A DNA stretch of 64,000 bases from the NCBI GenBank assembly GCA_026874595.1, contig CM049317.1, forward strand, positions 26,996,401 through 27,060,400, written 5' to 3'. The notes below the pieces were generated by a model, which did not search any database, was not told where the DNA came from, and was given only the letters and a program-made list of their open reading frames with translations. This DNA comes from Sipunculus nudus (Eukaryota > Annelida > Sipuncula > Golfingiida > Sipunculidae). Positions 11,501 through 25,838 of this stretch are shown in pieces. The position numbers and the translations under genes were made by a program. Position 1 is the first letter of the stretch. Each line of letters begins with the position of its first letter.

Positions 11501-12194
11501 CCAGAATATATGTCCAGCTATTCAATTCACAATAGTTAAGCATTAATTGAATGGCAACAATGTGCAAACGTTTCATCAATCTCCTAATAAAATATAAACC
11601 ATATACAATTTGGCACCCCGGTTTATGTATGTCAGTGAGTCACTTTATATATAAGGGGTTTTACTTCTGCACTCATAAAGATGCCTTGTTGCAACCACTA
11701 TTGTAAAAATGATCACTTTTTTTTATATTTTCCATTAATGGTGGGTAAGGGCTGGTTTAATAGTCACTATTTTATAATTATTACAATAAATGGTTGCAAC
11801 CGCTTTGTTATACATTACTAGTTGTTGATGATGCCTGGGAAAGATTATCTCAGTTTTGCTCAGATTCTTGCAAAAACACCTAACAATACACCCTAATATC
11901 CCAACAGAGCATCCTTTTGTATTTTAAAATTAATGTAATAAAGGTCACTTGTGTAATAACATCTTTAAAACAAACTAAGGCCTATGTGAGGGTAGATAGT
12001 AAACTATATATGTTTTCAAATAAGGTTTTATAAGAATCTCGAGGGAAATATTCAGAAATGTTCACTTGCAACACCAACAACTACGTGATAAAATTCATAA
12101 CTATTGTAATAATTATTACAAAAGTGACCGTTATGAGGAGGTTACCACTTCATATTTTAATGTTTGTTTACTAAATAAGTGCAGAATATCATAC

Positions 12195-12485
12195 AGGTTT
12201 CGGACTACGTAACACGGGCTTCAACGCGATAATCCTGGCGTAAATCAGGCTCGGTGTACCACTCATGAGGGTCCTGGGGAAGCGTCATCCCAATTGCTGG
12301 GCAATAACACCGAGGAACCCAAGAGAGGCGCACCCGTATGTGAAACCCTGACTGTTGGGCACAGTTTCACCATTAAGCCTGCATGGGGCTCACCCCGAAG
12401 AACCCCTTAATCGAACTTACAGACTCCCGGCTTTGAGCCGTGACCTCTACCCTGAGTACCAGAGAAGCAGGTTCTGCGTTACATA
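12195..12485. mobile_element. GC-rich insertion, possibly SINE-like
   Basis: A 290-bp GC-rich island in AT-rich DNA contains CCTGGGGAAGCGTCATCCC, then CCGAGGAACCC and GGGGCTCACCCCGAAGAACC. No open frame of note and no recognised SINE head. Boundaries are set by base composition only. Confidence 0.35.
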
Positions 12486-13809
12486 TAATGTCGGTATCAG
12501 ATCAGAACCTTCCGTTGAATATGACATGTTTTAAATTCTTGCAAGATGCTATGCTCTTATGTATTTTTCCTGTAAATGAATTAATTTAAGACATGTAAAT
12601 AAACCAACATAAAACAGTTCATCCTACTTTCCCATCCTGGTCTTTCTGATTTGTTTATTCGGATTTGTAGTGTTTTTCGGATCCCTGGAAATCATAAAAA
12701 AACCAAGGAGCCATAATAACCACATAAGGTTTTATTTCTAATACATTCTTGCAGCTCTTGACCAAAAGCGGTTCACTTACTCGTAAAATGAAACACAACG
12801 TTGTGTGAAAGACTTTGCTGTGGGGACCGGTGAATAATGCACTTCCACACTTCAGGAAAGTGCATTCACAGTAATGTGTAAAAGGTAGCAAGTGGCGTCT
12901 CGTCATGTTATCGAATTACATACTGGCAGGCTTTGCATGACTGTATGGCTGCTGCCATCTAGTCCTTAATTTCATAACTATATAAAGTAATTCATGTATT
13001 GCAAAACTTAAATACCTGTAGGTGACGGTGTCAATCTTCTGCATTCAGGTTCAACTCACAAACATTCGACATGAGCTTATGATACGTTCGATCATACCCA
13101 ATGTAAAGCGTAGAGCGGATTTATTAAAGTAAATGACTAAGAACCGTCTTCACATCAATCCTGATGTATAGGAAACGAAACATTACAAGTTAGCTCATAT
13201 ATATATGCCACATATGTAAACTTCCTAACAAAAACAGGTCTTACAGTTTCAATGAAGAGTGAGTGTTGTTGTTATGTTGAATACACGTATAGCCATAACA
13301 CACTATTTCTGTGCACTGCTTTACGTTTTCATTCAAGAGCTACTGAAATAAAGATTATGGAGGCACTTCAGCCGGTCTTGCTAACTTCTATTTACTCTTT
13401 GAGCTAATATATATATATACATGCCACTTTTTGTTTTGAAACTTCATTAACACAATTGTTATTTTTGGACATAAGAAATTAACAATCCAGTAGAGCTAAC
13501 AGAACCCAGGACGTTGTTTTCTTCGTCGTGCAATGAAATAAAGCTGCCAACCCTATGTCAAGATTTTAATTTATATCAATGGTAAATACAAACAAAGGAA
13601 TTTGTCTGTCCAAAATTTCCCCAAGCACTCATTAGGAAAACGAAAACAATCCGGTTATATCACCTCGGAAATGAAATGGGAAGAAAGCATTGGACATACC
13701 TTAAGCCCCTGATCCCACTGAAATTTATATATGCCCCTGATCTCACTGCACGGCACCCATACTCTAACCCCAATGACCAGCGATGCCCTAAGCGGGCCTG
13801 TTTAGTTAT

Positions 13810-13831
13810 CATTATTATTACTATTATTATT

Positions 13832-13873
<42 letters not shown>

Positions 13874-13874
13874 T
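13810..13874 (+). repeat. (ATT)n microsatellite
   Basis: Trinucleotide ATT run with a few interruptions; the open frames across it are poly-Ile artefacts. Confidence 0.9.
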
Positions 13875-13934
13875 GGGCATTAGGGTTATTCTTTATGTTA
13901 TGCGGCCATGGGAATCCGACCATTGGCTGATTGT

Positions 13935-14290
13935 TTTCTGCGGATTGAAGAAATATGGTAAAAGTCCTGACTTCGAAATATTATGATTTGATGTAGTCTG
14001 ATGAGAGGGTTTCAATCGATAGATGACACTTAAACTACAGTGTCGTCATCTTGAACTTATTAAAAGAAGGACCCGACATATTTAAACCGTTATTTGGATT
14101 GTACGAATGGCTTTGCCATGGAATTAAGTCATTTGCTATTTGTGGCGCTCACCTTGGCGACATTCTGGAAGTTGGAAACGAAATGTTGAACTTAGGTTTC
14201 AGTAGCAGCGATTGCTTCCTTCGCTCGACAAAAAGTGCGATATTTGCAAACAGCGTGTGATATGTTTAATCCTAAAGTTTGAAAGATTTA
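13935..14290. repeat. PON-A 3' flank, homologous to 49.08-49.42 kb
   Basis: The words TGTCGTCATCTT, GACATAT/GACATTT, GGCTTTGCCATGGAATTAAG (GGATTCGCCATGAAATTCAG in B) and TTTGTGGCGC occur in the same order downstream of both PON genes. This shows that the duplication included more than 700 bp of 3' flank. Confidence 0.65.
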
Positions 14291-15016
14291 TATAAGACGC
14301 CACTTTGGAAAGGTTTTCATTTCTTTAGTGATATGATATTCATCCAGGAACCTCAGTGGATTAAAATTAACTGGGGAGCAACTATACATTGACAAAGCTG
14401 CTCACTGCAGTAGTTTTCCTGCTGACAATATAATACTAAAACCACTGGTTCTTCTACACGATAGTACCTTTCTATTAAGATCTGGTAACTAACAAATTAT
14501 GCTTCAAGGCCATAAGAAAGTTGGTTTTCCTAGACTTAAGCTCATTTTTTGGCTTATGGTCATCCTTATAAATAAATCTTTTTAAATATTAGGCAACTTT
14601 AAAGTGTGGTGTTCTTACAAGGCTCATCAGGGTGAGCTCTTTCACATTTCAGATTTAATGTTGCTCCATAATACCCCGTGGTAAAAGTAAGCTAACGGCT
14701 CCTTGTACACAAACGTTAATGGCAGCAGTTTCTTTAAAATCACGCCCTAAAACTGAGATCAAATATTTTGCAATATATCAAATAATTAAAAAGGGAATCA
14801 TGAATGAGCGGTCATTCCGGACGCCATTTGGAAAATTTGACATTCGCCAGGTAAGCTACATTCGCACTGGTCGGATGTTCCAACGGAGGTTGCAATCCAC
14901 TGGGAAAAACTATGCATTAAATTTAATCCTGCTTTGGTCAGCATTTTGTCCTCAGTATAAAAACCAATCTTGCAACGTAATAATATTGACATTAAAATAG
15001 GGTAAGCTGAGCTATC

Positions 15017-15187
15017 TCACATTTCATATTCCACGTTACACCGTAACATCTTGTGGTAAACCGTGCCTATCAACAGTTGTTTCTCTGCATAGATTCCGAC
15101 AGAGCTCCCAGAGATGACGGAGCCGTCATTGGAGTACAGTTCCGTCATGTCTTCCAGTTTACCGTCCTTCATACGCAGCCGCAGTAT
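15017..15187 (-). CDS. PON-A exon 9 (C-terminus and stop)
   Basis: The acceptor TTTGTAG precedes ILRLRMKDGKLEDM. The exon ends GTVYHKMLRCNVEYEM then TGA at 15017-15019. Human PONs end similarly (LIGTVFHKALYCEL). C357 is the disulfide partner of C40. A minus-strand ATTAAA at about 14,922-14,927 is a possible polyadenylation signal about 90 nt past the stop. Confidence 0.93.
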   Translation of the reverse strand: MLRLRMKDGKLEDMTELYSNDGSVISGSSVGIYAEKQLLIGTVYHKMLRCNVEYEM

Positions 15188-18100
15188 CTACAAATACAGA
15201 ACGCCTGAAACTATAATCGTTGAAATTTATATATTCTAAACACATTACGATTATTAAGTTGGTATTGGTGTATAACATAGTCGAATAATAGCATATCAGC
15301 CCAATTAGATTTTTCTTTAATATTTTCAATAAATCTATAAGACTTATGAACTTTGATCATTAAGATAACACTTGAGCCTGCTTCAGGAACAGCTTGAACT
15401 ACAATTTTTGCACAAGTACAAAGGAACAGAGGCTTATGAAGAAAAATCTTGCTATTACGGTCTAAATGGCCGCTGCTGGGATTGATGGAACAGGGTCATG
15501 AAATAAATGTCCCGTGAGGGAACAGAGTGCTGTGCAGAATAATGGAGAAACTGCCATGTGAGGGGTTAGATTTATAAACAGGATCATGAAGAAACTGTTC
15601 TCTCCGGACCAGAATGATGCACAGAATCTTCTGAGGGAATAGAATGATAAACAGGGTTATGGAGAAACTGTCCTGTGAGGAAGCATAATGTCTTGTAAGG
15701 GAAAAGAGTGATGGACAGCATCATGTATAATTATCATATGAGGGAACAGGGTAAAGAAAATGATCATGGAGAAACTGTACGGTGTGGGAGCTGTGTGATG
15801 AATAGGACCGATGAAAAACTGCCCTGTGAGGAAAAAGAGTAAAAAACAGCATCATGGAGAATAGGTCCTGATAAGGAATACAGTGATGAACATAATTATG
15901 TAGAAGCTGTCCTCTGAAGATGCAGAGTGATGAACTGGATGATTCAGATACTGGCCCTTAAATATGGCAGAATATTGTAGAGGATCATGGAGATACTGGC
16001 CCGTTAGGGGGCAAAGTGATGTACAGGAACAAGGAGATAATAACCTTTCGAGAGGCAGTGTGATACACAGGATTGATGAACAGGAATATGTTGCTAACGC
16101 GTTTGTGAGGGATTTACAGGATCATGGAGAAGGTGTAAAGGAGGAATAAGAAGTATAGGTTCATGAGTATATTGACTTGGTTAGGAGCACGGTGGTGTAC
16201 AGGATCACTGTGACACAAAAATACGAAGGACATTAGGATGGTCACGTTCATGAGGGTACTGCCCTGTAAAGGGTAGTTTAATGTACAGGAGAGACTGACC
16301 TGTAATTGGGCAGTCTGATGTTTACATTTATGGCCATACTGATCTGTGTCAGAGCATTGTGATGTACAGGATCTTGAAACAACTGACCTGGGATGGGGCA
16401 GTCTGATGTACGTGTTTATGGGGATTCTGACCTGTTCATAAGCAGTATGATGTACAGGATCCTGGTGATACTGACCTGTGACAGGACATGCTGATGCACA
16501 CGTCCATTGGGAAACTAAACTGTTTAAGAGCACTGTGATGTACGGTATCAAAGTGATACTGACTTTTGAGTGGTAGTGTTATGTACATAGCCATGGAGAT
16601 ACTGACCTGTGACGGGGCGTAGTGATGAACAGGATCGTAGATGTAGTTAATTAAACGCCAAATGACAGGATGACAGCCCAGGTATAAATACCCCGTCACT
16701 GGGTCCACATCGATGTTATCAATACCTGTCTGTAATGGAATTGTCTGCGGGGAAAGATAAGACTATGATAATTACCTTAAATTTCTCTGGTACAGCATGT
16801 CCAATTTGCATAGACTAACGCACAACTGTTCAAAATAGTATATCTTGAGTTCTTACATAATCTTTGCAAGATGACAATACTTGTCGCCAATGATATAATC
16901 GTACAAAAAGTACAAATTCTCTACATTAATTAAATTCTTCATCCCCTTAGCCGAGCCTAAAAACAAATAATGAAATCTACCCAAAGGCCTTTGGATATAC
17001 ATTTTACACAGGAAATCAAATTAACAAAAGAAGCTGTATAAAACTGAACAACAGAGAGAATTTGATAAAAATAAACCCATCGTCCCTTTCTTATTTGGTA
17101 TTTAGATGTATACATACACATTATAATACGTAGTGTACTGGTTTCCGTGTACCTTCCTTGGTCGTATTCTTGTCCGCATCGTTACAAAAAAATAAAGTTC
17201 TTCTTCATTCAATAAGACTTATTCATAAACTTATAATTAAAACATATTTATTTCCCATATATTTATTTGCAGCCTTACCTCAAGCAGTGTGAGAGAATAA
17301 TCTTTGTTCCATTTATTGACCTCCATTTTTTTCAGGAACGGATAAGCTACATAGACAAACCTGCAATAGAACATTATACGATAAACATTTCCCCCAGATT
17401 AGACATACCTGTTGGCGACGATTGGCACTAATAGTTCGGTCGGTCACGAAAAAAAACCGACCAGTATCTTATATTTCAAAAGACGAAAGCACAGGAATCA
17501 TTCCTTATCACCAGAGATTGGGTCCTCTCTGTGTCTCGGGCATGTAACCGCTTTAACAAAACCAGCTTTGCTCGATAAAGTTACCCTGCAGACAACCTTT
17601 ATGTGTTGTGCACATGTTTTGTTTGTTTTCAAAGTACTCATACTTTGAAAAATATTTATATTCAAACGACGTTTACTGTACTGGAAGTTGGTGTATATTC
17701 TAATGTCTGGCTCACAATGACTTAGTAACTGTGCTTTTTATAAAACGTACCGCCTGTCGGGAGAGACATTTATACCGTTGGCACCAAATTTTCCTGACAG
17801 GACAATCTTGGAGTTCCGACCATCAAAATACACGACCGATCCCCAGGCCATGCCCGTCATCAACTCAAAAGTTATTCCAGGATACTTGGTGTAGTAGTGA
17901 AAGTTGGTATAGAAGAATTGGTCTTCGCCCACTACGACTACATCATTTACTCTGAAAACAGCATGAATTTATTCACATAATTTTTTTTTCATGAATATAA
18001 ATATATTCCCTTCTTAGTGCACTTGCATATACACATCCAAGATAGTGTGTCCTATTGCGAGACGTCATAATAAGTTAGCGCTAACAGTTAAAGGACCAAT

Positions 18101-21100
18101 GCTAAGCACCTCTCGTTCTAGCGAAGTTCCGCTTCATCCGAGAGTACGTCTTATAAGTGATGTTTTAGGCCACACAATTGATGTTTTACCTTACAGCAGC
18201 AAACTACGACTACAAACAAACAATAAAGCAGGAGACCTTCCAGGCAGGTCTTCTTGTATTGGTAACATTTTCAGACTATGGTATAACATGGTATTCTCCT
18301 TCAATGTTATTACATAACCACGACGCACAAGTGGATATAAAACTCACATGAACATATTGGCGTATTCTCTGTAGAGTATATAAATAGTGTGCCACCTTTA
18401 AAAAAAACTTCTTACTGAAGCCAATTACCTGAAATGAATGACGGGTTATGGGGTAGATTTTATTCTCACAGTCTGGCTACAGTAAAATATAGAGTGGAAT
18501 CCACCTATACTAACACCAAGAATAGCACACTATAATCCTTTTATTCCTTCAATTTGTCAAATATTAAAACAATGGTCACATTGGTCTTTTTCAGAACTGG
18601 TTACAAATGCGTTCCATTCAAATGGCAACGATTTTAGTTTTATAATTTAACTATAAATGTTAAGTGACTCCGACAAGGAAACTTTTGCCAAAAGGACGTC
18701 ACGTGTAATCGGGCTTTCCATATAATTTATATACATAGATGAGAGATTCGTCAAAGAGATTGGTCAAAGTCCTCTCGGAGGATGAAGGTGAATTATACAG
18801 TGCAGTATGTGTCCTGTAATCAAGGTTATTGAAACTAGACAGTTTAACAATGCAAACGTTCACCTGTTGTCATTTGGGGACTTAATATGAAACTACAATT
18901 TACAATCTGTAAGCAAATTTACCTAGAGTAGGACCGAGATATGGTAGGTATAGGTTCCCAAGTAGAAATTAACGGTAATTCTGATTCACATACATACAGA
19001 CTGACGAGCAAACCCTTTTCTCCTTTCTTCTGTCTTCCCTTTGTGAACTGGGGTGGTTAGAAAACCATCATATTCTATGGCACCAGTACATAATATGAAT
19101 GGCAAATCTATTAAAAAAACTACTCACAGTCTCATGTTCTCGTCGTGGAAACTTTTGATGTATTCCAGGGCCTCACTCTTCTCGTCATATCTGAACTTCT
19201 CTATGTTATCATAGCCAGCCAGGTGATTAACCACGTACAGGTAGACATAACCTAGAATCAATAACGTAACACGTCTAGACAATCTGCGACAAGAAACCTT
19301 CATCAGCCTAACAGAAAATACATTCAAAACACGCTACACGGCTCACAAATCAAGATACGAAATTTCACCACATTAAGCGAATATATTTGGAAATAAAGGG
19401 CCTAAATGTGCAATATACCATACAATGGAAGATAATCAGCAAAGCCAGGGCGTGCTCCACATCATCTAAATCATGTAACTTTTGTTTGGAGGAGATCTAC
19501 TTCAAAAGTGCTTCACGGCCCTTGTTATGCACCCTTAACAAAAGAAATCGCAGCGACATGCAGGCACAGATCAAAACACCTCCTGACTAACTTCAAATCC
19601 CTTGGATCAATTATAAGGAGCCCCGACAAGACCACTCAGTGTTCCTGACGAGTGAGGGCCCGAAGGGGCCCTTACGAAACAGAGCTGTCGAACATAAGTA
19701 AGTGTTTTTAAGTCCTGAAATATGTATATATATATATATATATATAAATGTACATAATGCGTGTGTGATATTTTTGTTAAATCCAAACTTTGTTAAATCA
19801 AATAATGTATATTTTTTCTTGACAATTTCACATATTTTTGTGATTGATGGGTTTCAGCTTCTTATTTTGCTTCTCGTCATTTGAGGGGTTCCGTGTTGCA
19901 CTATATTTAGGAATTGGCCATGCATTAGAAGAGCGAAACGCTGTCAATGTTTATTTGGACCTTACTTTCATGTGTATGTTCAGGGTTATACTGATTGTTT
20001 TTATATGGTAGTTTAATATAAACATAGACAGTAATGCTGATCTCACAAGGCAAACAGAACATATGCTGCACGCATCTGATATCTCGTGAAGCGTGCAGTG
20101 GGCAGAACGGTTGTGCTATTCGTATGCAAACGCCATTTTATCAACTTACTTGTTTCCACACCTTCAAGTCCGTTCGTGGCAATTTATGTACCAGTGTTCT
20201 AATCTCCCTGCCATGAATAGATGCGAGGGTCAAATGATAAATGAACACACCGTACTCATTTTAGGACAAATAGGTGATTATACATCTACCGATAACTGTA
20301 ATGTTTACCAGACAGCTTATCTTACTGCGTGCGAGATACCATATCTCACTTGATAATCAAGCATATAAAGTCTCTCTCTGCACATTAGAACCATAACAGG
20401 CAATATTCGAATTAAATTTGGAGAGCCAGGCATTTATAACGTGAACTACATATGAAAACATAAGGTTTAATCTCTCCCTGTCTCTCTATGAGATCAGACG
20501 TTTGCTTTCCTATTGGCGCCTCCTGCCGTTTACGACTGGTATTATGTGTTTAGTTATGTTACTTTTATATGAACATTATGTTGTTCTATCTTAAATGATG
20601 CAATGCACCATTATGACTTATCTATCATGTCAGAGCCGGTGGATTGCAGACTCATTTACCTCAACAATGCAACTATCATTATGTACAAGGATGTTTACTC
20701 CCATCGATTTCTATTTGACCCCGTGACCAGAACCCTTTATCATCACCTGAGCGCTGATCTTGCCAGATGCTGAGACCATGTGGATGTAACTTGGTCGAGT
20801 CAAAGCCCCCGGAGATGGGTAAGGACAGTGGCACCCTGTTCTGTGACGTCACATCCAATAGAAATATCTGACCCTTCCGGTGTTTAAAATCTGGGGCATC
20901 TAAATCCATCGGCCACTTTGGAAATCCCTGAAACGGGTAGCAAAGGTGAGCAACATTAGTTCAAGCAGCAAGTGAAGAGATCACCATCCCGACTGATAGC
21001 TAGGACCCGTGGGAACTCGCTTAATCCCTTTATCATAACCGATCATCAACAACATATCAACAACCGATGGTCAATTATTTGTCTATTTCGAGAAGTGTTT

Positions 21101-24100
21101 GGAATCAGCTCAATATGGCTGACCCCTAGGAGTATGACATTTCTGGTCAAATATAGATCTATACATTCTTCCATTTAATATATAGACCTTATGTTGTCTA
21201 ATATGTCAAATAACTCAGTAGCCTACATGTTTTTATTGTAAACAAAAAGAATCTATTAGAAAAGACAGATTACTCCAAAGTCTGTCCGCATAAGTCTAAT
21301 GAAAGCGTACTTTCCATCATTATAGAGCCTATCCTTTTTAAAAACTGTGTAATTGATAGTGGCAGTGCATGGTCGTCTGCATCAGCCGACCGATCATCGA
21401 TTATATTCGATCGTCATTCCTAATACCATGAGCTACCACATATTGTGCTATTAGCTCAAGGTATTGTTATGGACTTCGTCTCACTTTAAATATATTCATT
21501 GCAAAAATAAGACAAAAATGTTACTTATATGGTTAATACAAGTTATGCCTCTTTCAGTGCTAGGTGTATATAGCCAGGTACTGGGAATGCTCCCGTAAAA
21601 ATGTACTTGATATGATTTTCATGGTCGTACATGTTGTTTAGAATCTGTTGTGTTGTCTAGCCTTAAAATAAGAGATTTACAGGTGCCCACTTACAGATGT
21701 GATGAAAACTTTTCCATTTGGAAGGGCTTGCATGTCTTCGGATCCATAGTCTGAATGTATAACCATGAAATAATATATAATAAGATATCAAAGTTCATGA
21801 TGGGTTAATTCTAGCAAAAATCAGAATCCTTCAGGTGGCGTCGCGCTAAAGTGTATTTTTAGCATGAGACCACCCACCGCAGCTCCCCCGAGAATCGACT
21901 ATTATCAGTCGCACATGTGTAACATCGTGTATTTTTTTCTGTATGTTTATTATCAATAATTGTTAACGCAAAATGAGTCTATACCAATGTGTTTTAGGAG
22001 TGGGTTTTTTTTACAAATACATTTAAGATTACTTCTTGAATTCTGTTCTGTACGCTTGTCATATAAGCGTGTATATATACGTCTGTTTGTGGGGACAGTT
22101 CAGACAATATATTCACAAACCTATTCTAAAGAGGAGTGGTAGAATAGTAAGGGCAAATTAAAATGGCTCTGAATGAACATATTTTTTTTAAATAAACATC
22201 TAAGGAAACCACTAAGTGTATTCATGCAATTAACAGTCTTCAGGGTTTACTAGACTGACAGTGTAAAGATCATGTTTGTGAATGTCTATGGATTTTCTGT
22301 CACTCGATGATCGGGGCAGCAATTACTGACAGGTTTTTTCTGATATTCAGTTTGCTTGCATGTAACGGGGCCAAGCAGACAAAGATTTCATTCACTAAGC
22401 CAATATGGAAAAAGCTAATTAAAGAGCATAATATAAAATAAAAATGTAAAATATTTACATTCCACATTTATTGAAATGCTTAAAATCAAAATAAATAAGT
22501 TGACAAAAAGCATTTAACTTTAGAACAAATGAAAACCAGTTATGTCTTATGCAACAGAATGATCGGGACAAGTCATATGGTCAGTTTGGCCGTTTATCAG
22601 ATTTTATTTATGTGAGAGTATTATGTTACTATATGGGCCTGTGATATGAAGGATGGAGATTATTAGTGTCTGGATTCATAAAGGTGTGTGGCCATTGTGA
22701 TACAAATTGTGCCAGATATGCCAGAACTCGTGAGATATATTATCTCACTCGTGAGATATATTATCTAACTGTGCAATGCTCATGTGACTGGCCATGCGAT
22801 AGATTCTCTCAATATAGTTATTTCCCTACTTTTCAAAAAACTCTTTCAGTTGCCGAAGGTATTAAATGGGAACTTTTATTTTATACTAGGTAAAATAGAA
22901 TCATTTTAAATATATATTTTTCAGTGATGAGCACCTATGTCTGGCTTGATATTTTCCAACTAAGGCTTTTATTTAAAGTTTAGATGCTTGAGTTTCTCTA
23001 CACAAATATACCAATGATCATTTGCATATAAAGGATACTGACCTCGGCCCCAAAACAACAGATTCTCCACCTGCACAAGGCATTAAATCCTAAGTTATCA
23101 ATTTGAGCCTTAGTATTGTACATGTTTTGGTATTTTTAAACTTTTTTATTTTTATTTTTAATATTTTTATTTCAGAGACTCTGTAGTACATGATTTGGAA
23201 CCACTGCTATTTTCATAAAAAAATGGTACTGAATTTTGGTGCTTGCTTTTTATTTGTTGATCATGGACTTGTCACCTTAAAAGGGAAAGATATGTTACAT
23301 ACTACAGGCTCAGAGTAACCAGCATATAGATTTGAGTCATGCTGTCACATATGCAATGATGCTGAAAAGGTGCAGATTACACAAAAAAAACTTTTTGCTA
23401 GTTTAGTTACTAGTACATGTTTACATTTGTATATTGTAATTACTTCAAGATCTATTTAAGTTTTAAATTGAATAAGCTTGACACCATAACAAATTGTGAA
23501 TGGGAACATATTAAACATTAATGTTTGTATATAATAAATACTGCTAGATCAAAAGGAACTTTCGGGTTTTCCTGGTAATATTAACTGGTGTGTGATGGAA
23601 TATCATTTAGTAAAAAAATAGAAAAAGTTTCCCTTTCTTTGTTATCTGGGTAGGGAGAGTCGGGTATTCTATATACTCTTATCAGATATCCCCCCCCCCC
23701 CCCCACACACACACAATCTGTGGACTCGCCTATTGATACTAAGATGAAAAATCACAGCCAGTGGGTCAGGGAGGCGACATTATTACATATCTAGCTGGCG
23801 GGCCTACGGTGTAAACCTTATCTTATGGCTCTCAGAAAAGTCACCTCGGTAGTAGCTAGGGTCTCCGCTTATAAGGAGTTGCAGATGGCGAAGCATCGAA
23901 GAAACTGAGTAGCCCGCAAGTCTCCATATCTTCAGTAAATCGCACATTCTATACACTGACTGGCAGTATACTATGTTTGCATATAACTGATATTCAGACC
24001 TTTCAGGTATTCGGTTATTTAAAGCATAAAATCCTGTGTTATTTTTTATTAACTGTGGGGGAAAAGCCTTTACAGGAAATGGAGAGACAGCTGTTCGTTG

Positions 24101-25795
24101 TGAGGAAGTTAAATGTTAACTACATGTCGTAACTGGGATTCCGCAAGTGAATATGTAACCCGATGGTGTGTATCGGTCGTAAAGAGGTAGCGCATTAGTG
24201 TATATAACATAGGGAGCAAACGAGTCCCGGAAATCGTATTTAGGAATTGGCCTGTTTTTCACAACAATAAATTGTCTTTGAGTATTAAAACTGATAAAGT
24301 TACATTTTAGCAGATGAGTTACAAACTGTAATCTCGGGAGGGTTTTAAGGCTCGGATGCTCGTTCGGTTATTATATCTTTTTTAAACCTGGTCGTCTTGG
24401 TGTTTTGTAAACTTACCGATGCCTTCTACAAGCTCGCACGCCCCCGGCTGGTGGTTGTAGACTTGTCTGTAGTGATCTGCCGCAATCCTAAAATAACGAA
24501 TAATAAATAATAACAAATTTTCTCTGACAATAATATTGCCGCACAATATTTTGTCAGAAGATGTTACGTTAACAAATTTAGCCTTAAATATAAGGATACA
24601 TAAGAGGTATATTGGCATCACCTGAATGTATATGTAATTTTTTCATCGTACACTGTACCGGTGAATCCAAACTCGGTCTGTCAGTATAAAACAACCACCC
24701 TGAGACACATACATACATATAAATATGTGTGTGTGTATGTGTGTGGGGACTGACGATAACATTGTTAACTACACGGATGATCCATATATATGGCGTGTAT
24801 TTAGATTTTTTTTTTTTAGAATAAGGATCGCGATTCTACATATTAGATACAGTGTCCTAAAGTCCTTTACATAACCAAGCACTTCTGTATTAGATTCCCA
24901 GGTATGAATGGCTGGTGGAGCAACACCCTTTGCTAATTTAAAAAATGCTGCTTTTGCGCTTTCGGAGAGTTATTCTTGTCTTGTTTTATTTGTTTAGTAC
25001 AAGAGAACAGATGTTCCGAAAGTTTATTAATGAATGCAATGTAACCATGGAAAATTGCATCAGGCATAAAATAATTGAATTTGAATCTCTGGTGCTTACT
25101 GTGGTTAAAATTTCGCGGTTTTTGTCTCACCCTTAAGTGTTTTTTTAGGTTAGCTTTTCGTGGATATATCCCCTATTGTATGAATTATGAGTATATCAGC
25201 TTAAAGCTTTAGAATTTGAACAGGACCCAGGACATCTAAAACGAGGAGACATTTTTCTTCATTATAGGTAGAAAATGAAAAGGGTTTATGTTACTCATAA
25301 TATTTTGCTTACGAATGGTATTAAGATCTGTAATATTTATAATATATGATTTTGCTACAAGCCTAGATATTGTATTTAAGATACCAATGAGGCTACAGTA
25401 TAAAAGAATGTTAACTTGTGTAATTAGAGGGTCTTATTCACTAGGGTTTCAGTTTTTGCGATAATTTCCCTTTCGTTAATATCCCACACTAGAACCCGAC
25501 CACAATATTTAATGGACAAATATAATTTTAGAAATAGGAAATTTGACATATGTAGCTCCGACAAGGAAAAAAAAGCATAATAGATATACTGTATACAATA
25601 CATATGTGCATGGCTTATTTTTTTAAAGCCATTTCTTAAAAACGAGCATACGACTACGGTGACAGCTGAAATTGAAGAGCTGTCATTTAGTAAAATTCAT
25701 GGCATTCAATGGCTTTTCAAAAGCCATTTTTCTACACATCACCTATAGCTGTATATTTATATACTAGTAAATTGAATAAATATTATATATAAATA

Positions 25796-25838
<43 letters not shown>

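Noticed and set aside
13980-14030. CTGATGAG hammerhead-like start
   Set aside because: No GAAA core or complementary stem follows; chance match in PON-A 3' flank.
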